DNA of 64,000 nucleotides, from positions 1-64,000 of the forward strand of contig NZ_FOXO01000019.1 of assembly GCF_900115735.1 (NCBI RefSeq), written 5' to 3'. The position numbers and the translations under genes were made by a program. Below, in pieces: positions 8,638 to 17,291 of this stretch. Every line of letters begins with the position of its first letter. The first letter of the stretch is position 1. Source of the DNA: Butyrivibrio proteoclasticus (GTDB taxonomy: Bacteria > Bacillota > Clostridia > Lachnospirales > Lachnospiraceae). Below the pieces are notes generated by a model. It saw only the letters and a program-made list of their open reading frames with translations. It was not told the DNA's origin and ran no database searches.

Positions 8638-10137
8638 ATGGAACAACGGATGCCATTGAACAAAATATCGTTCGCTAAAACTTTTTTTCAAGATGAAGTG
8701 AGAGAAGGCTTTCTCGTCATGACTATGATGAAAAGGTATTGGGCTGCTCAGTTAAAGGTATTGTCAGAAATCGTAAAAGTTTGTGAAAATCATGATATAA
8801 GGTGGTATGTGGATTGTGGAACGCTGATAGGTGCTGTCAGACATGGAGGATATGTTCCGTGGGATGATGACCTTGATATCTGCATGCTTAGAAGCGACTG
8901 GGTAAGATTTTTTGACGTGGCAAAAGAGGAACTTCCAAAAGAATATAAAGTTTTATCTTTGAAGACTGAACCTGAATATAGGGGCGAGATTGGAAGAATA
9001 GTGAGCAGTCATGCAATAGATTATTCTGAGGAGCATATGGCGGAATTCTACGGATGCCCGTATACGGTTGGGATAGACATTTTTCCGCTCGATAACATTT
9101 TTGATGATCCGGTGCTGGAAAAGGAAAGAGTTATAAGGGCTAAAAGAGCTATCGAGGCATACAAAAATTCGACGGATGAAAAGAAATCCAATAAACTTTT
9201 GCTGGAAATTGAAAAAACATATATGGAATGTCCGGACGAACAGGCATCTAAAGTAGCACTTATGCCTTTTTATATTCCTCAAGGAAACCATATTTATGAT
9301 AGAGATTTTTTTTCAAAATGGGTAGATGTTCCATTTGAGAATACTTTTGTAAGGGTACCTTCAGCGTACAATAAAGTTCTCGAAATTGAGTATGGAGACT
9401 ACCTCAGGGTGGTAAAAGGAGGAGGAGAGCATGGCTATCCTGTCTATGCTGAACAGGAAAATATACTTAGAAATGCTATCAAAAGAAATCCTTACAGATA
9501 CACTTTTAATCCACAAGACTTTGAGTTGGCACTTAACAGATGCAGAGAAAAAAAGTTTGTAGAAGATAATGAAAAACGGCATAAAAAGGCAGTGTTTCTC
9601 CCCTGCAGAGCTATGTGGTGGAATTCTATGGAGGGGCTTTGGAAGAAGTTTAATGACAATCCGAATTATGAAGTTCATGTGATGCCTATAGCATATTATG
9701 ATTGTGATTATAACGGGAATGTGCTTGATAAACATGAGGAAACAATGAATTTTCCAAAGTATCTGAACATAGAGAGTGTTTATAGATATGATTTTGAGAA
9801 AGAAAAACCGGATATTATAGTTATTCAAGTGCCTTATGACGAATGTAATAGTGCTATGACAGTACATGAATATTTCTATTCGAGAAATTTACTGCAATTT
9901 ACAAAGGAACTTGTTTATATTCCTTATTTTGAAACGGATGATCCTGTAAGTTTTGAAGATAAGATAAGTTTTGCCATTTCTACACTGATTGAGCAGCCAG
10001 CTGTGATATACGCAGATAAAATAGTTCTAAAAACCAGGAAAGTGAGGGATTTATATCTAAAGAAACTTGATGATCTTTCATATGGGAAAAATAAAGACTA
10101 TTGGCATCAAAAAATAATACTTGAAGAAGATTTTTAA
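8638..10137 (+). CDS. LicD - glycerophosphotransferase-like fusion protein
   Basis: The 499-residue protein has an N-terminal LicD domain: GTLIGAVRHGGYVPWDDDLD at about residues 61-80 and YTVGIDIFPLD near 145. A C-terminal domain (about 325-499) starts KKAVFLPCRAMWW and contains PDIIVIQVP, YFYSRNLLQF and LVYIPYF, matching the first half of the separate protein at 5363. The second half of that protein is absent. The ATG at 8638 has AAGGT just upstream; an in-frame ATG at 8626 has none. It runs divergently from 7305. I infer a phospho-group transferase acting on glycans. Confidence 0.8.
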   Translation: MEQRMPLNKISFAKTFFQDEVREGFLVMTMMKRYWAAQLKVLSEIVKVCENHDIRWYVDCGTLIGAVRHGGYVPWDDDLDICMLRSDWVRFFDVAKEELPKEYKVLSLKTEPEYRGEIGRIVSSHAIDYSEEHMAEFYGCPYTVGIDIFPLDNIFDDPVLEKERVIRAKRAIEAYKNSTDEKKSNKLLLEIEKTYMECPDEQASKVALMPFYIPQGNHIYDRDFFSKWVDVPFENTFVRVPSAYNKVLEIEYGDYLRVVKGGGEHGYPVYAEQENILRNAIKRNPYRYTFNPQDFELALNRCREKKFVEDNEKRHKKAVFLPCRAMWWNSMEGLWKKFNDNPNYEVHVMPIAYYDCDYNGNVLDKHEETMNFPKYLNIESVYRYDFEKEKPDIIVIQVPYDECNSAMTVHEYFYSRNLLQFTKELVYIPYFETDDPVSFEDKISFAISTLIEQPAVIYADKIVLKTRKVRDLYLKKLDDLSYGKNKDYWHQKIILEEDF

Positions 10138-10201
10138 ATTATGTGATAAAATAGACGTATATACGTTTATTAAATCACTGAATCAACCAGAGGAATCATA
10201 C

Positions 10202-10879
10202 ATGGAAAATATTTTTACGCTATCAGCATCTATGATGTGCGCAGACTTTGGAAATATTGAAAAAGAAGTGCGAGAGCTTGAGAAAGCTGGAATAGATGCT
10301 TTTCATATTGATATCATGGATGGACGATATGTTAACAATTTTGCAATGTCGCTCTATGATATGAACTGTATTGCCCAGCTAACCAATAGGCCTTTGGAAG
10401 TTCACCTTATGATTGAACATCCGCGAAATAACATAGATCTTTTTTTAAAAGGTTTGCGTCGCGGTGATACTGTATATATTCATCCTGAAGCTGAATATCA
10501 TCCATCCACTACTTTGCAGAAAATTATAGATGCAGGACTGCATCCGGGGATAGCGATTAATCCCGGCACAAGTGTTGAGACTGTAAAAGAAATGCTGCGA
10601 CTTGCGGATCATGTTCTTGTAATGGCGGTTAATCCAGGAAATGCAAGCCAGATGTTTTTACCATATGTCGGAGAGAAGGTTGATCAACTTATTTCACTCA
10701 AGGAAAAAATGGGATTTAAGCTGTTTTGGGATGGTGCCTGCAGTGCAGAGAGGATAAAAACATACTATCCTAAGGGAATTGATGGCTTTGTTTTAGGAAC
10801 AACGCTTTTGTTTGGAAAAGAAGTTGCGTATAGCGAGATTATCAGTGCTATACGTAAGTTAAATTTTGATTATTATTAA
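10202..10879 (+). CDS. Ribulose-phosphate 3-epimerase family protein
   Basis: A TIM-barrel epimerase of 225 residues, the usual size for Rpe. Visible motifs are LSASMMCADFGNIEKEV, FHIDIMDG (catalytic Asp and metal His), LEVHLMIEHP and LVMAVNPG, with the C-terminal phosphate loop DGFVLGTTLLF. The reaction would interconvert ribulose-5-phosphate and xylulose-5-phosphate or a related ketose phosphate. I chose the ATG at 10202, preceded by GAGG, because the family starts there; the open frame extends to 10121 but overlaps the preceding gene. Its place between two LicD fusions suggests it supplies a pentose or pentitol precursor rather than serving central metabolism. Confidence 0.8.
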   Translation: MENIFTLSASMMCADFGNIEKEVRELEKAGIDAFHIDIMDGRYVNNFAMSLYDMNCIAQLTNRPLEVHLMIEHPRNNIDLFLKGLRRGDTVYIHPEAEYHPSTTLQKIIDAGLHPGIAINPGTSVETVKEMLRLADHVLVMAVNPGNASQMFLPYVGEKVDQLISLKEKMGFKLFWDGACSAERIKTYYPKGIDGFVLGTTLLFGKEVAYSEIISAIRKLNFDYY

Positions 10880-10888
10880 TAAATGCTG

Positions 10889-10930
10889 ACAGTGCTCGTT
10901 TTAGTAAAGATCGGGCACTGTTTTTATTTT
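10889..10930 (+). terminator. Rho-independent terminator after the epimerase gene
   Basis: ACAGTGCTCG (10889-10898) pairs with CGGGCACTGT (10912-10921), one G-T pair, followed by TTTTATTTTT. The stop codon of the opposite-strand LicD fusion lies in the loop. Confidence 0.75.
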
Positions 10931-12385
10931 TGCATTCCAATATTCTTTGGTGTCATCGCCTGAAAAATCTATTAGTTTTTTGGCATACTGTAACCTGATA
11001 TTATCATATTGGACCCATACTTCATCAGCATGAAAAAGAGCCGGCATGGTAACGTAAAACTTTAGCACAATGTTTTCTACTTCATCTCTATCAGAAAAGT
11101 CTGCTGTTTGGGCGATTGGTATGTAAACAATCCTTGGTGCGAATTTTTGTAGATTGCCGGAATAGAAATACTCAGGTACAGTAAGAAGTGGATTCATATT
11201 ATCATATGGATTTTGTATGTAGATGATATCGGGAGAAAGCTTTCCAATATCAGTATCTGCCCAACTAAGCAAATTAAGATTTTGAGGATATTCATATATT
11301 TTTGAGGCAGCGACAATTTCTTGGTCTGTCATGGTTATTCTGCCGAAATAATCTTTGAAGAGAAGGGGGAGTGGCATTACAAAAACATCTGCATCATTGG
11401 ATGCAGATTCTTTTTCATATGTATTTTTAAAGCCTTTCCATTCTTTTGGCCCAATTGGAAGAAAAAGAATGGTTCTGCGTATTTTGCGGGATGTAGGTTT
11501 ATTAGTGCAACAGTTTCGTTTTAGTAAGTCCTTAGAAAATGTGAAGGCAGGAAGCTTTTTGCCGGTGGCTTCTTCAAATGTAATTCGCTGATTATCAAAA
11601 GACGGATAACCGTGCCCGGCGACACCTTTGTGAATCTCATTGTAATTGCCGTATCGTTTTGATAAAAGCTCATGATAATGTGAAGGAACCGGGATGGTTG
11701 TATCTTCAAAGGGAATTCTTATGGCTGGCTCGTAACAGGCTTTAGGTTCTCCCTGCTGTCCTTTTAAGATCCAGGGAAAAATCTGTCCGATAGTATTAGA
11801 GTCATTTTTGTTGACACGTCCCATTATCTGCTCAGCTTTTTTGTAAAGCTCTATTGCTTTTTTCCTTTCGCCTTTATTTATGTGATTCTCGGCGATTACA
11901 AGGATGTGCATTATTTCTTGGCAACGTTCCTTTTCTTTTTGATAGTCATCATATAGATAATCTTTGACGAAAATATCTACGCTGGCAAGCCATGGGAAAT
12001 TGTAATGTCTGTTAAGAAAATCTTCTGTAAATCCGTAGTGAGCATTGTTTACGATCCTGGACAAGAAAAGCCAGTGATCTTCATGTCTCTCATAGTCGTG
12101 AATTACATATTCAGAAGGCAACTCATCATCTGCGACAGCTCGAAATTTAATATAGTCATCTCTCTTCATGCATATATCAATATCATCATCCCAGGGAATG
12201 ATTCCGCCATGTCTAACAGCGCCAAGGAGTGTTCCCCAGTCTGCGTAGTAATTGATATCGTGAGTTGTGCAGATTCGGTCGATTTCAGCTAAAACGTCAA
12301 GACAACAAGCCCAGGACTGTTTAACAGCCGTAGGAATGTAAAAACCGTTTCTTACTTCGTCTCTGAAAAAATCTATGCTGTGCAT
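10901..12385 (-). CDS. LicD - glycerophosphotransferase-like fusion protein
   Basis: The 494-residue protein has the same plan as the fusion at 8638: an N-terminal LicD domain with WGTLLGAVRHGGIIPWDDDI near residue 60 and LASVDIFVKDY near 145, then a C-terminal domain from about 325 with TILFLPIGPKEWKGF, PDIIYIQNPY, EYFYSGNLQKF and IVYIPIA. It lacks the terminal nucleotide-binding half present in the standalone protein at 5363. The ATG at 12385 is supported by AAAGGATAAC; the frame is open back to a TTG at 12418 without such support. The two fusions differ strongly in sequence, so they probably differ in acceptor or cargo. Confidence 0.8.
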   Translation of the reverse strand: MHSIDFFRDEVRNGFYIPTAVKQSWACCLDVLAEIDRICTTHDINYYADWGTLLGAVRHGGIIPWDDDIDICMKRDDYIKFRAVADDELPSEYVIHDYERHEDHWLFLSRIVNNAHYGFTEDFLNRHYNFPWLASVDIFVKDYLYDDYQKEKERCQEIMHILVIAENHINKGERKKAIELYKKAEQIMGRVNKNDSNTIGQIFPWILKGQQGEPKACYEPAIRIPFEDTTIPVPSHYHELLSKRYGNYNEIHKGVAGHGYPSFDNQRITFEEATGKKLPAFTFSKDLLKRNCCTNKPTSRKIRRTILFLPIGPKEWKGFKNTYEKESASNDADVFVMPLPLLFKDYFGRITMTDQEIVAASKIYEYPQNLNLLSWADTDIGKLSPDIIYIQNPYDNMNPLLTVPEYFYSGNLQKFAPRIVYIPIAQTADFSDRDEVENIVLKFYVTMPALFHADEVWVQYDNIRLQYAKKLIDFSGDDTKEYWNAKIKTVPDLY

Positions 12386-12504
12386 GAGTGTTATCCTTTG
12401 AATTTGATGAAGTGACAATATTGTGTTGTTACACTATTATTATTTTATCAGAATATAGTATGGTATAAAACGGCAATTTATCAACATTATTAGCTGTGAT
12501 AAAA

Positions 12505-12533
12505 TTGACATATAGGATGATTGGTGCAAAATA
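12505..12533 (+). promoter_or_regulatory. Possible promoter for the gene at 12556
   Basis: A consensus -35 TTGACA (12505-12510) lies 17 bp before AAAATA, a weak -10. The gene starts 23 bp further on behind GAGGCGAG. Confidence 0.35.
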
Positions 12534-12555
12534 GGTTAAAAAGAATGAGGCGAGT

Positions 12556-13704
12556 ATGAATATTCTTCTTTATGATTTTCTGAATTCTTATATTCAATAT
12601 GATCTGGTATTTTTTCTGCAAAAAATGGGTCACAAGTGTAATAATGTGTCCTATCGTAAGAGCGTTGATAAATATAGCGATGATACATTTACAGAGCGCA
12701 TGGAAGCAGATCTGTCATCCGGGAAATATGATCTTGTTCTTACAACAAATTTTTGGCCTGTGGTTTCAAAGGTGTGTAAAAAGCACGATATTAAATATGT
12801 TTCATGGTTTTTTGACAGTCCTCCAAATCTTCCAACAGCGGAGTGTATGGAATACTCATGCAATAAGATATATTTTTTTTCAAGGGCGGATTATGAGGAA
12901 TATAGGGCAAAAGGACTCGATAATGTTTTTTATCTTCCCCTTGCGGTTAATACCGGGAGACTTCAAGGGATTATTACCGATAAAAAGAAATATGAAAGCG
13001 AGATTTCATTTGTGGGAAAACTCTATGAATCTATGCTGCCGGCACTAATGTCTCATATGACTGATTATCAGAAAGGCTATATAGATGGACTTGTAAAGGT
13101 ACAGCTTCAGCTGTATGGAACATATATTGTGGATAATGTTGTAACAGAAGAATTTACGGAAGGAGTCAGAAAACGATACAAAGAGCTTTCAGAAAAAGCC
13201 ATTCAGGTGACTAGAAAAGAATTATCCTGGGCGGTAGCCTCTTATATTACGCATCTTGAGAGGATGACACTTTTAAGCGTCCTATCCGGAAAACATCAGG
13301 TGAAGCTGTATACTTATGAACTTTCTGATGATGAAAAGAGAATGCTTCCCAATGTAGATTTTTGTGGACCGGTTGATTATCTTATTGATATGCCACAAGT
13401 TTTTAGCGCAAGCAAGGTGAATCTGTGCCCGGTTCTAAAGGCAAACAGATCAGGAATACCTTTAAGGGCACTTGATATAATGGGGTGCGGTGGGTTTCTG
13501 TTGGCAGGCTATCAACCGGAACTATACGAATATTTTGTCTATGGAAAGGAATGTGTGATGTATTCGTCTTTGGAGGACGCTGTTGCAAAGGCTGATTTTT
13601 ATCTTTCACACGAAGAAGAAAGAAAGAAAATAGCAGGCGCAGGGCTTGAAAAGATCATACGTGATTTTAACTATGAAGACAGAATAAAGGTACTGCTCCA
13701 GTGA
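12556..13704 (+). CDS. CgeB-like glycosyltransferase (GT-B fold)
   Basis: The 382-residue protein starts MNILLYDFLNSYIQYDLV behind GAGGCGAG. It shares with the gene at 1825 'PVVSKVCKK', 'SWFFDSPPN', 'YLPLAVNTGRL', 'FVGKLYES', the 'YQKGYIDGLVKVQLQLYG' helix and the C-terminal 'PLRALDIMGCGGFLLAGYQPEL'. The two are clearly paralogues. It is probably a cytoplasmic glycosyltransferase. It is followed after 108 bp by an AAA-ATPase gene that is not functionally related. Confidence 0.82.
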   Translation: MNILLYDFLNSYIQYDLVFFLQKMGHKCNNVSYRKSVDKYSDDTFTERMEADLSSGKYDLVLTTNFWPVVSKVCKKHDIKYVSWFFDSPPNLPTAECMEYSCNKIYFFSRADYEEYRAKGLDNVFYLPLAVNTGRLQGIITDKKKYESEISFVGKLYESMLPALMSHMTDYQKGYIDGLVKVQLQLYGTYIVDNVVTEEFTEGVRKRYKELSEKAIQVTRKELSWAVASYITHLERMTLLSVLSGKHQVKLYTYELSDDEKRMLPNVDFCGPVDYLIDMPQVFSASKVNLCPVLKANRSGIPLRALDIMGCGGFLLAGYQPELYEYFVYGKECVMYSSLEDAVAKADFYLSHEEERKKIAGAGLEKIIRDFNYEDRIKVLLQ

Positions 13705-13812
13705 AGGGGGGAACGCTGAAGTAAAAGAATAAAAACGTTTAGTTGGATTGTGCTTGAAAGAAAGATGGAAGAGAGTATAAAATTAACTTTAATAGACTGC
13801 TAGGGGATAATT

Positions 13813-15390
13813 ATGGGAATATATCTGAATCCGGGTAATGAAAATTTTAGAAGAGCGACAGTTGCCGATATATACGTTGATAAGACTATGCTCATCTCTG
13901 AGATGAATCGTTTTATAGATAAAGCAAATAATTATGTATGTGTGTCCAGACCAAGACGTTTTGGCAAGACGATTACCGGTAATATGCTTGCGGCATATTA
14001 TTCAAAGGGATGCGATTCGAGAGCTCTTTTTTCAAAATATAAAATTGCCGGTACAGAGGATTTTGATAATAAACTTAATCAGTTCAATGTTATTCAAATA
14101 GATGTTAACAGTGAATATCAGAATACTAATGATAAGGACAATCTGGTAAGGATTCTTTCTGAAAAGATTATTGATGAGCTAAAGCAGGAATACAAGAGTG
14201 TAAAGATCAAAGATGAATATACTCTTGGAGAGGCTATCCTTGCCATATATGCGGCTACACAGGATACTTTTATCCTGCTTATAGATGAATATGATGTTCT
14301 GGTGCGTGAAAAAGTATCTAAAAAGCTGTTTGATGATTATTTAAGTTTTCTAAACGGACTCTTTAAAAGTAATACATTGCGCCCGGCTATATCTCTTGCT
14401 TATATTACCGGAATTTTTCCTGTTGTAAGGGATAAAATCCAGTCTAGGCTTAATAATTTCAGAGAATATACATTTATAAATTCGTCTAATTTAACAGAGT
14501 ATATAGGTTTTACATCTAGTGAGGTAAAAAAGTTATGCGATATATACCAGGTTGATTATGAGGAATGTAAAGTTTGGTATGATGGTTATAAGCAGCGTGA
14601 CATAGAAATATATAATCCGGAATCAGTTGTTAAATGTCTTGAAGATAAACAGTTTGAAGGTTATTGGAGTAAGACATCTTCTTACCAGGTAATTTCAGAC
14701 AGGTTAAGCCAAAACTTCCAAGGCACAAAGGACGATGTCATAAAAATGTTAGCTGGAGAAAAGGTTGATGTTAATGTAACAGGATTCCTGAATACTTTGG
14801 ATGCATTTGTTACTAAAGATGACGTGTTCACATATCTGATACATTTAGGATACCTGGCATATGACGTTGATGAAAAAATGTGCAGTATACCTAATAGAGA
14901 AGTCAGACAGGAATGGCTGAATGCGCTTGCAAGTCTTGATGATTATACTATTACCAATCAGATAATCAATAATTCGAAGCAGCTATTGCAAAAAACACTC
15001 GAGGAAGATGCAAAAGCAGTTGAGGATGCTCTTGATGTAAGTCATATACATGTGACCTCCAACAGAAGCTATAATAACGAAGATGCTTTACAGAGTGCGA
15101 TATATCTTGCCTACATTTATGCACTTAACAAATACACTGTTATAAGAGAAATGACAGCAGGAAAAGGCTTTGCAGATGTGGTGTTTATTCCAAGAGACAC
15201 CGATGATCCGGTTTTGATAATAGAGCTAAAGAGGAACAAAACAGCAGAAAGTGCACTTGATCAGATAAAAGATAAGAGATATTTTGAAAGCTTGGAACTT
15301 TATAAAGGAAAACTGTTATTTGTTGGCATTAACTATGATGAGACTAGTAAAAAACATAGTTGCGTGATTGAGCAGTTCATTAAGGAATAA
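13813..15390 (+). CDS. DUF1703-type AAA-ATPase with PD-(D/E)XK nuclease end
   Basis: A 525-residue protein of the AAA-ATPase_like/PDDEXK_9 family common in Lachnospiraceae. The N-terminal part starts MGIYLNPGNENF..., then YVDKT and the Walker A variant SRPRRFGKT near residue 50; the Walker B region is LLIDEYDVLV near 160. The C-terminal nuclease part has GKGFADVVF (catalytic Asp) and LIIELKRNK (E-x-K). The cellular role is unknown; mobile-element-associated or defence roles are often suspected. The gene at 24522 is a close paralogue. Ribosome site AGGGGAT. Confidence 0.88.
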   Translation: MGIYLNPGNENFRRATVADIYVDKTMLISEMNRFIDKANNYVCVSRPRRFGKTITGNMLAAYYSKGCDSRALFSKYKIAGTEDFDNKLNQFNVIQIDVNSEYQNTNDKDNLVRILSEKIIDELKQEYKSVKIKDEYTLGEAILAIYAATQDTFILLIDEYDVLVREKVSKKLFDDYLSFLNGLFKSNTLRPAISLAYITGIFPVVRDKIQSRLNNFREYTFINSSNLTEYIGFTSSEVKKLCDIYQVDYEECKVWYDGYKQRDIEIYNPESVVKCLEDKQFEGYWSKTSSYQVISDRLSQNFQGTKDDVIKMLAGEKVDVNVTGFLNTLDAFVTKDDVFTYLIHLGYLAYDVDEKMCSIPNREVRQEWLNALASLDDYTITNQIINNSKQLLQKTLEEDAKAVEDALDVSHIHVTSNRSYNNEDALQSAIYLAYIYALNKYTVIREMTAGKGFADVVFIPRDTDDPVLIIELKRNKTAESALDQIKDKRYFESLELYKGKLLFVGINYDETSKKHSCVIEQFIKE

Positions 15391-15395
15391 AAGCT

Positions 15396-15509
15396 TCACA
15401 TCTCATAGTTCGAGATCATCACAGGCTTTTTGTGCTCCGCAAATACTGGAACCAGAGGCGATGCGCTTCCATAGTAAGCATCAAAACTCATGGCAATTTC
15501 GTCAAGGTC
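15396..15509 (-). pseudogene. C-terminal remnant of a CDP-glycerol-transferase-like gene
   Basis: The minus strand reads ...FDAYYGSASPLVPVF followed by AEHKKPVMISNYEM and a stop at 15396. This is the same C-terminal motif as in the gene at 7305. The upstream part is gone: at about 15510 the sequence switches to the Rpn-nuclease fragment on the other strand. It shows that another phosphotransferase or glycosyltransferase gene once stood here. Confidence 0.6.
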
Positions 15510-15510
15510 G

Positions 15511-16017
15511 TTTCCTGAATACCAGAAGGGAAATGGAGATGTTGAAGTTAAAGTCAGAATGCTTAATATAAATTATGGGCATAACAAAAGGCTTATTCAG
15601 GAATGCTCTCCATTAAAGGAGTACTCGTGGTTAATTGACAGGATTAGAAAGTATAATTCTGAACTTGGAATAGAGAAGGCTACGATTAGAGCAATCAGGG
15701 AAATGCCATCGTCTTTTGAAATCAAGAATTTTTTAGTTTCACATATGTCGGAGGTAGCAGATATGATGTTAGCTGAAGATCAAGAAATTAATGCTTTAGA
15801 ACTTGTAGGAAATGCAAGAGAAAAAAGGGGCATAGAGAAAGGAATAGAGAAAGGAATAGAACAAGGGATAAAACAAGGAATAGAAGCCTTTATTGAAGAT
15901 AAGTTGGAAGATGGTATTTCTACTGACATAATAAAAAGAAAATTGTGTAAAAGGTTTGAAATCTCAGAAGAAAAGGCAGATGAGTATATAAACAAAGTAG
16001 TCAATAAAACAAAATAA
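15511..16017 (+). pseudogene. Rpn-family nuclease, 5'-truncated
   Basis: From FPEYQKGNGDVEVKVRML onward the frame is nearly identical to the intact Rpn gene at 26481, so roughly the first 170 residues with the nuclease core are missing. The end differs: after a GIEKGIEQGIKQG repeat it has the tail AFIEDKLEDGISTDIIKRKL..., not the tail of the 26481 gene. The tail's tandem Gly/Glu/Lys repeat is where copies diverge. No credible start codon of its own is seen. Confidence 0.7.
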
Positions 16018-16026
16018 TAATGATTA

Positions 16027-16069
16027 ACTCCCAATGTAAGGTGTAAAGTCTTATGTTGGGAGTTTTTTA
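16027..16069 (+). terminator. Terminator, repeat copy 1
   Basis: ACTCCCAA (16027-16034) pairs with TTGGGAGT (16056-16063), with an inner TAAG/CTTA pairing, followed by a T run. The same element recurs at 24260 and, mutated, at 28080, each time directly after the same Rpn-type tail. Confidence 0.7.
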
Positions 16070-16316
16070 GTAGATTATTTATAAAAACGGCGAGAAGTAC
16101 ATATGAAGGAAAAGACATTGACTCAGAAAAGATTTTTGTTACCAAGTAAGCGTTCAATGGTTTGAAATATGAAGCGTTATATTCAGTTTTTATATCAAGA
16201 TAGGGCATGCCAAGATCATTGGACATGCCTACACCTCGTTATTGTTATATATAATAATCATTATAACGAATAATAGTGTATAATTAAATGGTAAATAGAT
16301 GGGAATGGAGGGGTAT
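16070..16316. other. Intergenic stretch with a hairpin and a possible small remnant
   Basis: Mostly A+T-rich. GGCATG-CCAA and TTGG-CATGCC around 16204-16229 form an inverted repeat. On the minus strand a frame from ATG 16226, behind GAGGTGT, reads MSNDLGMPYLDIKTEYN... for about 50 codons before entering the terminator repeat; this may be the 5' stub of a lost gene. The sequence TATAAT-like just before 16300 could serve the next gene. Confidence 0.35.
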
Positions 16317-17270
16317 ATGAAAATATACATACTATGTCCGACAAAAAGAGTTACTGGCGGCGTTGAACTGGCTCATCAGCTCTGTTGCGCTTTAAATACA
16401 TTGACGGAAATTGAAGCAAAAATGTGGTACACGGATATAGATGATACAAGGCTGGAAACCTTGGTTGTAAACGAGAAAGCACCGGTAGAGTATGCACTTT
16501 ATCATACTGAATGCATAAGCGATTATTCAGTGGTAGATAAAACCGAAAATATTGTTGTTATTCCAGAAGGGCTTACCGGATATATCGATTTGGTCGATAA
16601 AGCCAGAATAGTATTATGGTGGATGAGCGTAGATAATTATATAAGTTCTACAAATGAGGCAAATCTTGATACGATTAAGAATAAAGTTGTTCTCCATTTA
16701 TACCAGTCATATTACTCAAAAGATTATGTCGAAAAAAAGATTACTGGTGCGAGAGGTATTTTTTTATCGGATTATATCAATGATGAGCATGGCAAATTCA
16801 TTCTTCCAACAGAATTTAGACGTAACATGGCTTTGTATAATCCATGGAAAGGATATAGCGAAATAAAGCCTCTTATAGATAAAACAAAGTGGATTGAGTG
16901 GGTTCCTCTTATTGGAATGGAAAGAGAAAAAATGATATTGGTCATGCAAATGGCTAAGATTTATGTAGATTTTGGAAATCATCCCGGAAAAGACAGAATT
17001 CCAAGAGAAGCGGCAGTTAATGGATGCTGTGTGATCACAAATAAAAAGGGTTCTGCTGCGTTTAGTGAGGATGTACCAATTCCTGAAGATTATAAATTTA
17101 CGGAACCAAATGATATGCTAGATGAAATCGAGGCGTTATTGCGAGATATTTGTGATAATTTTGATGTGCATAAAAAGGATTTTGATAATTATAGAAAAAC
17201 AATTAAGTCAGAAAAAGAAAAGTTCAATAATGATGTATTACGTTTTGTAGAATTCATGGACCGTTTTTGA
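16317..17270 (+). CDS. GT-B-type glycosyltransferase (paralogue of the gene at 715)
   Basis: The 317-residue protein starts MKIYILCPTKRVTGGVELAH behind GGAGGGG; this fixes the ATG at 16317 rather than the in-frame ATG at 16299. It aligns over its full length with the gene at 715: VVIPEGLTGYI, VLWWMSVDNYI, YQSYYSKDYVEK, IFLSDYINDEHGKFI and YVDFGNHPGKDRIPREA are shared. The two probably catalyse related transfers to different acceptors or donors. It is followed 21 bp later by a GT2 gene in the same direction. Confidence 0.8.
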   Translation: MKIYILCPTKRVTGGVELAHQLCCALNTLTEIEAKMWYTDIDDTRLETLVVNEKAPVEYALYHTECISDYSVVDKTENIVVIPEGLTGYIDLVDKARIVLWWMSVDNYISSTNEANLDTIKNKVVLHLYQSYYSKDYVEKKITGARGIFLSDYINDEHGKFILPTEFRRNMALYNPWKGYSEIKPLIDKTKWIEWVPLIGMEREKMILVMQMAKIYVDFGNHPGKDRIPREAAVNGCCVITNKKGSAAFSEDVPIPEDYKFTEPNDMLDEIEALLRDICDNFDVHKKDFDNYRKTIKSEKEKFNNDVLRFVEFMDRF

Positions 17271-17291
17271 TTAAGTGTTGAAAGGAAAAAA

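Noticed and set aside
9361-9867. 168-codon minus-strand ORF
   Set aside because: It lies wholly inside the LicD fusion on the other strand, has a Cys/His/Ile-rich composition typical of antisense frames, and lacks a ribosome site.
13813-15390. AAA-ATPase/nuclease gene as a described phage-defence ATPase
   Set aside because: The family is widespread and its role is not established; the sequence alone does not support naming it a defence gene.
15780-16226. 148-codon minus-strand ORF over the Rpn fragment
   Set aside because: Most of it is the antisense of the GIEKG repeat region (poly SIPFSIP). Only the first 50 codons lie outside and are mentioned as a possible stub.
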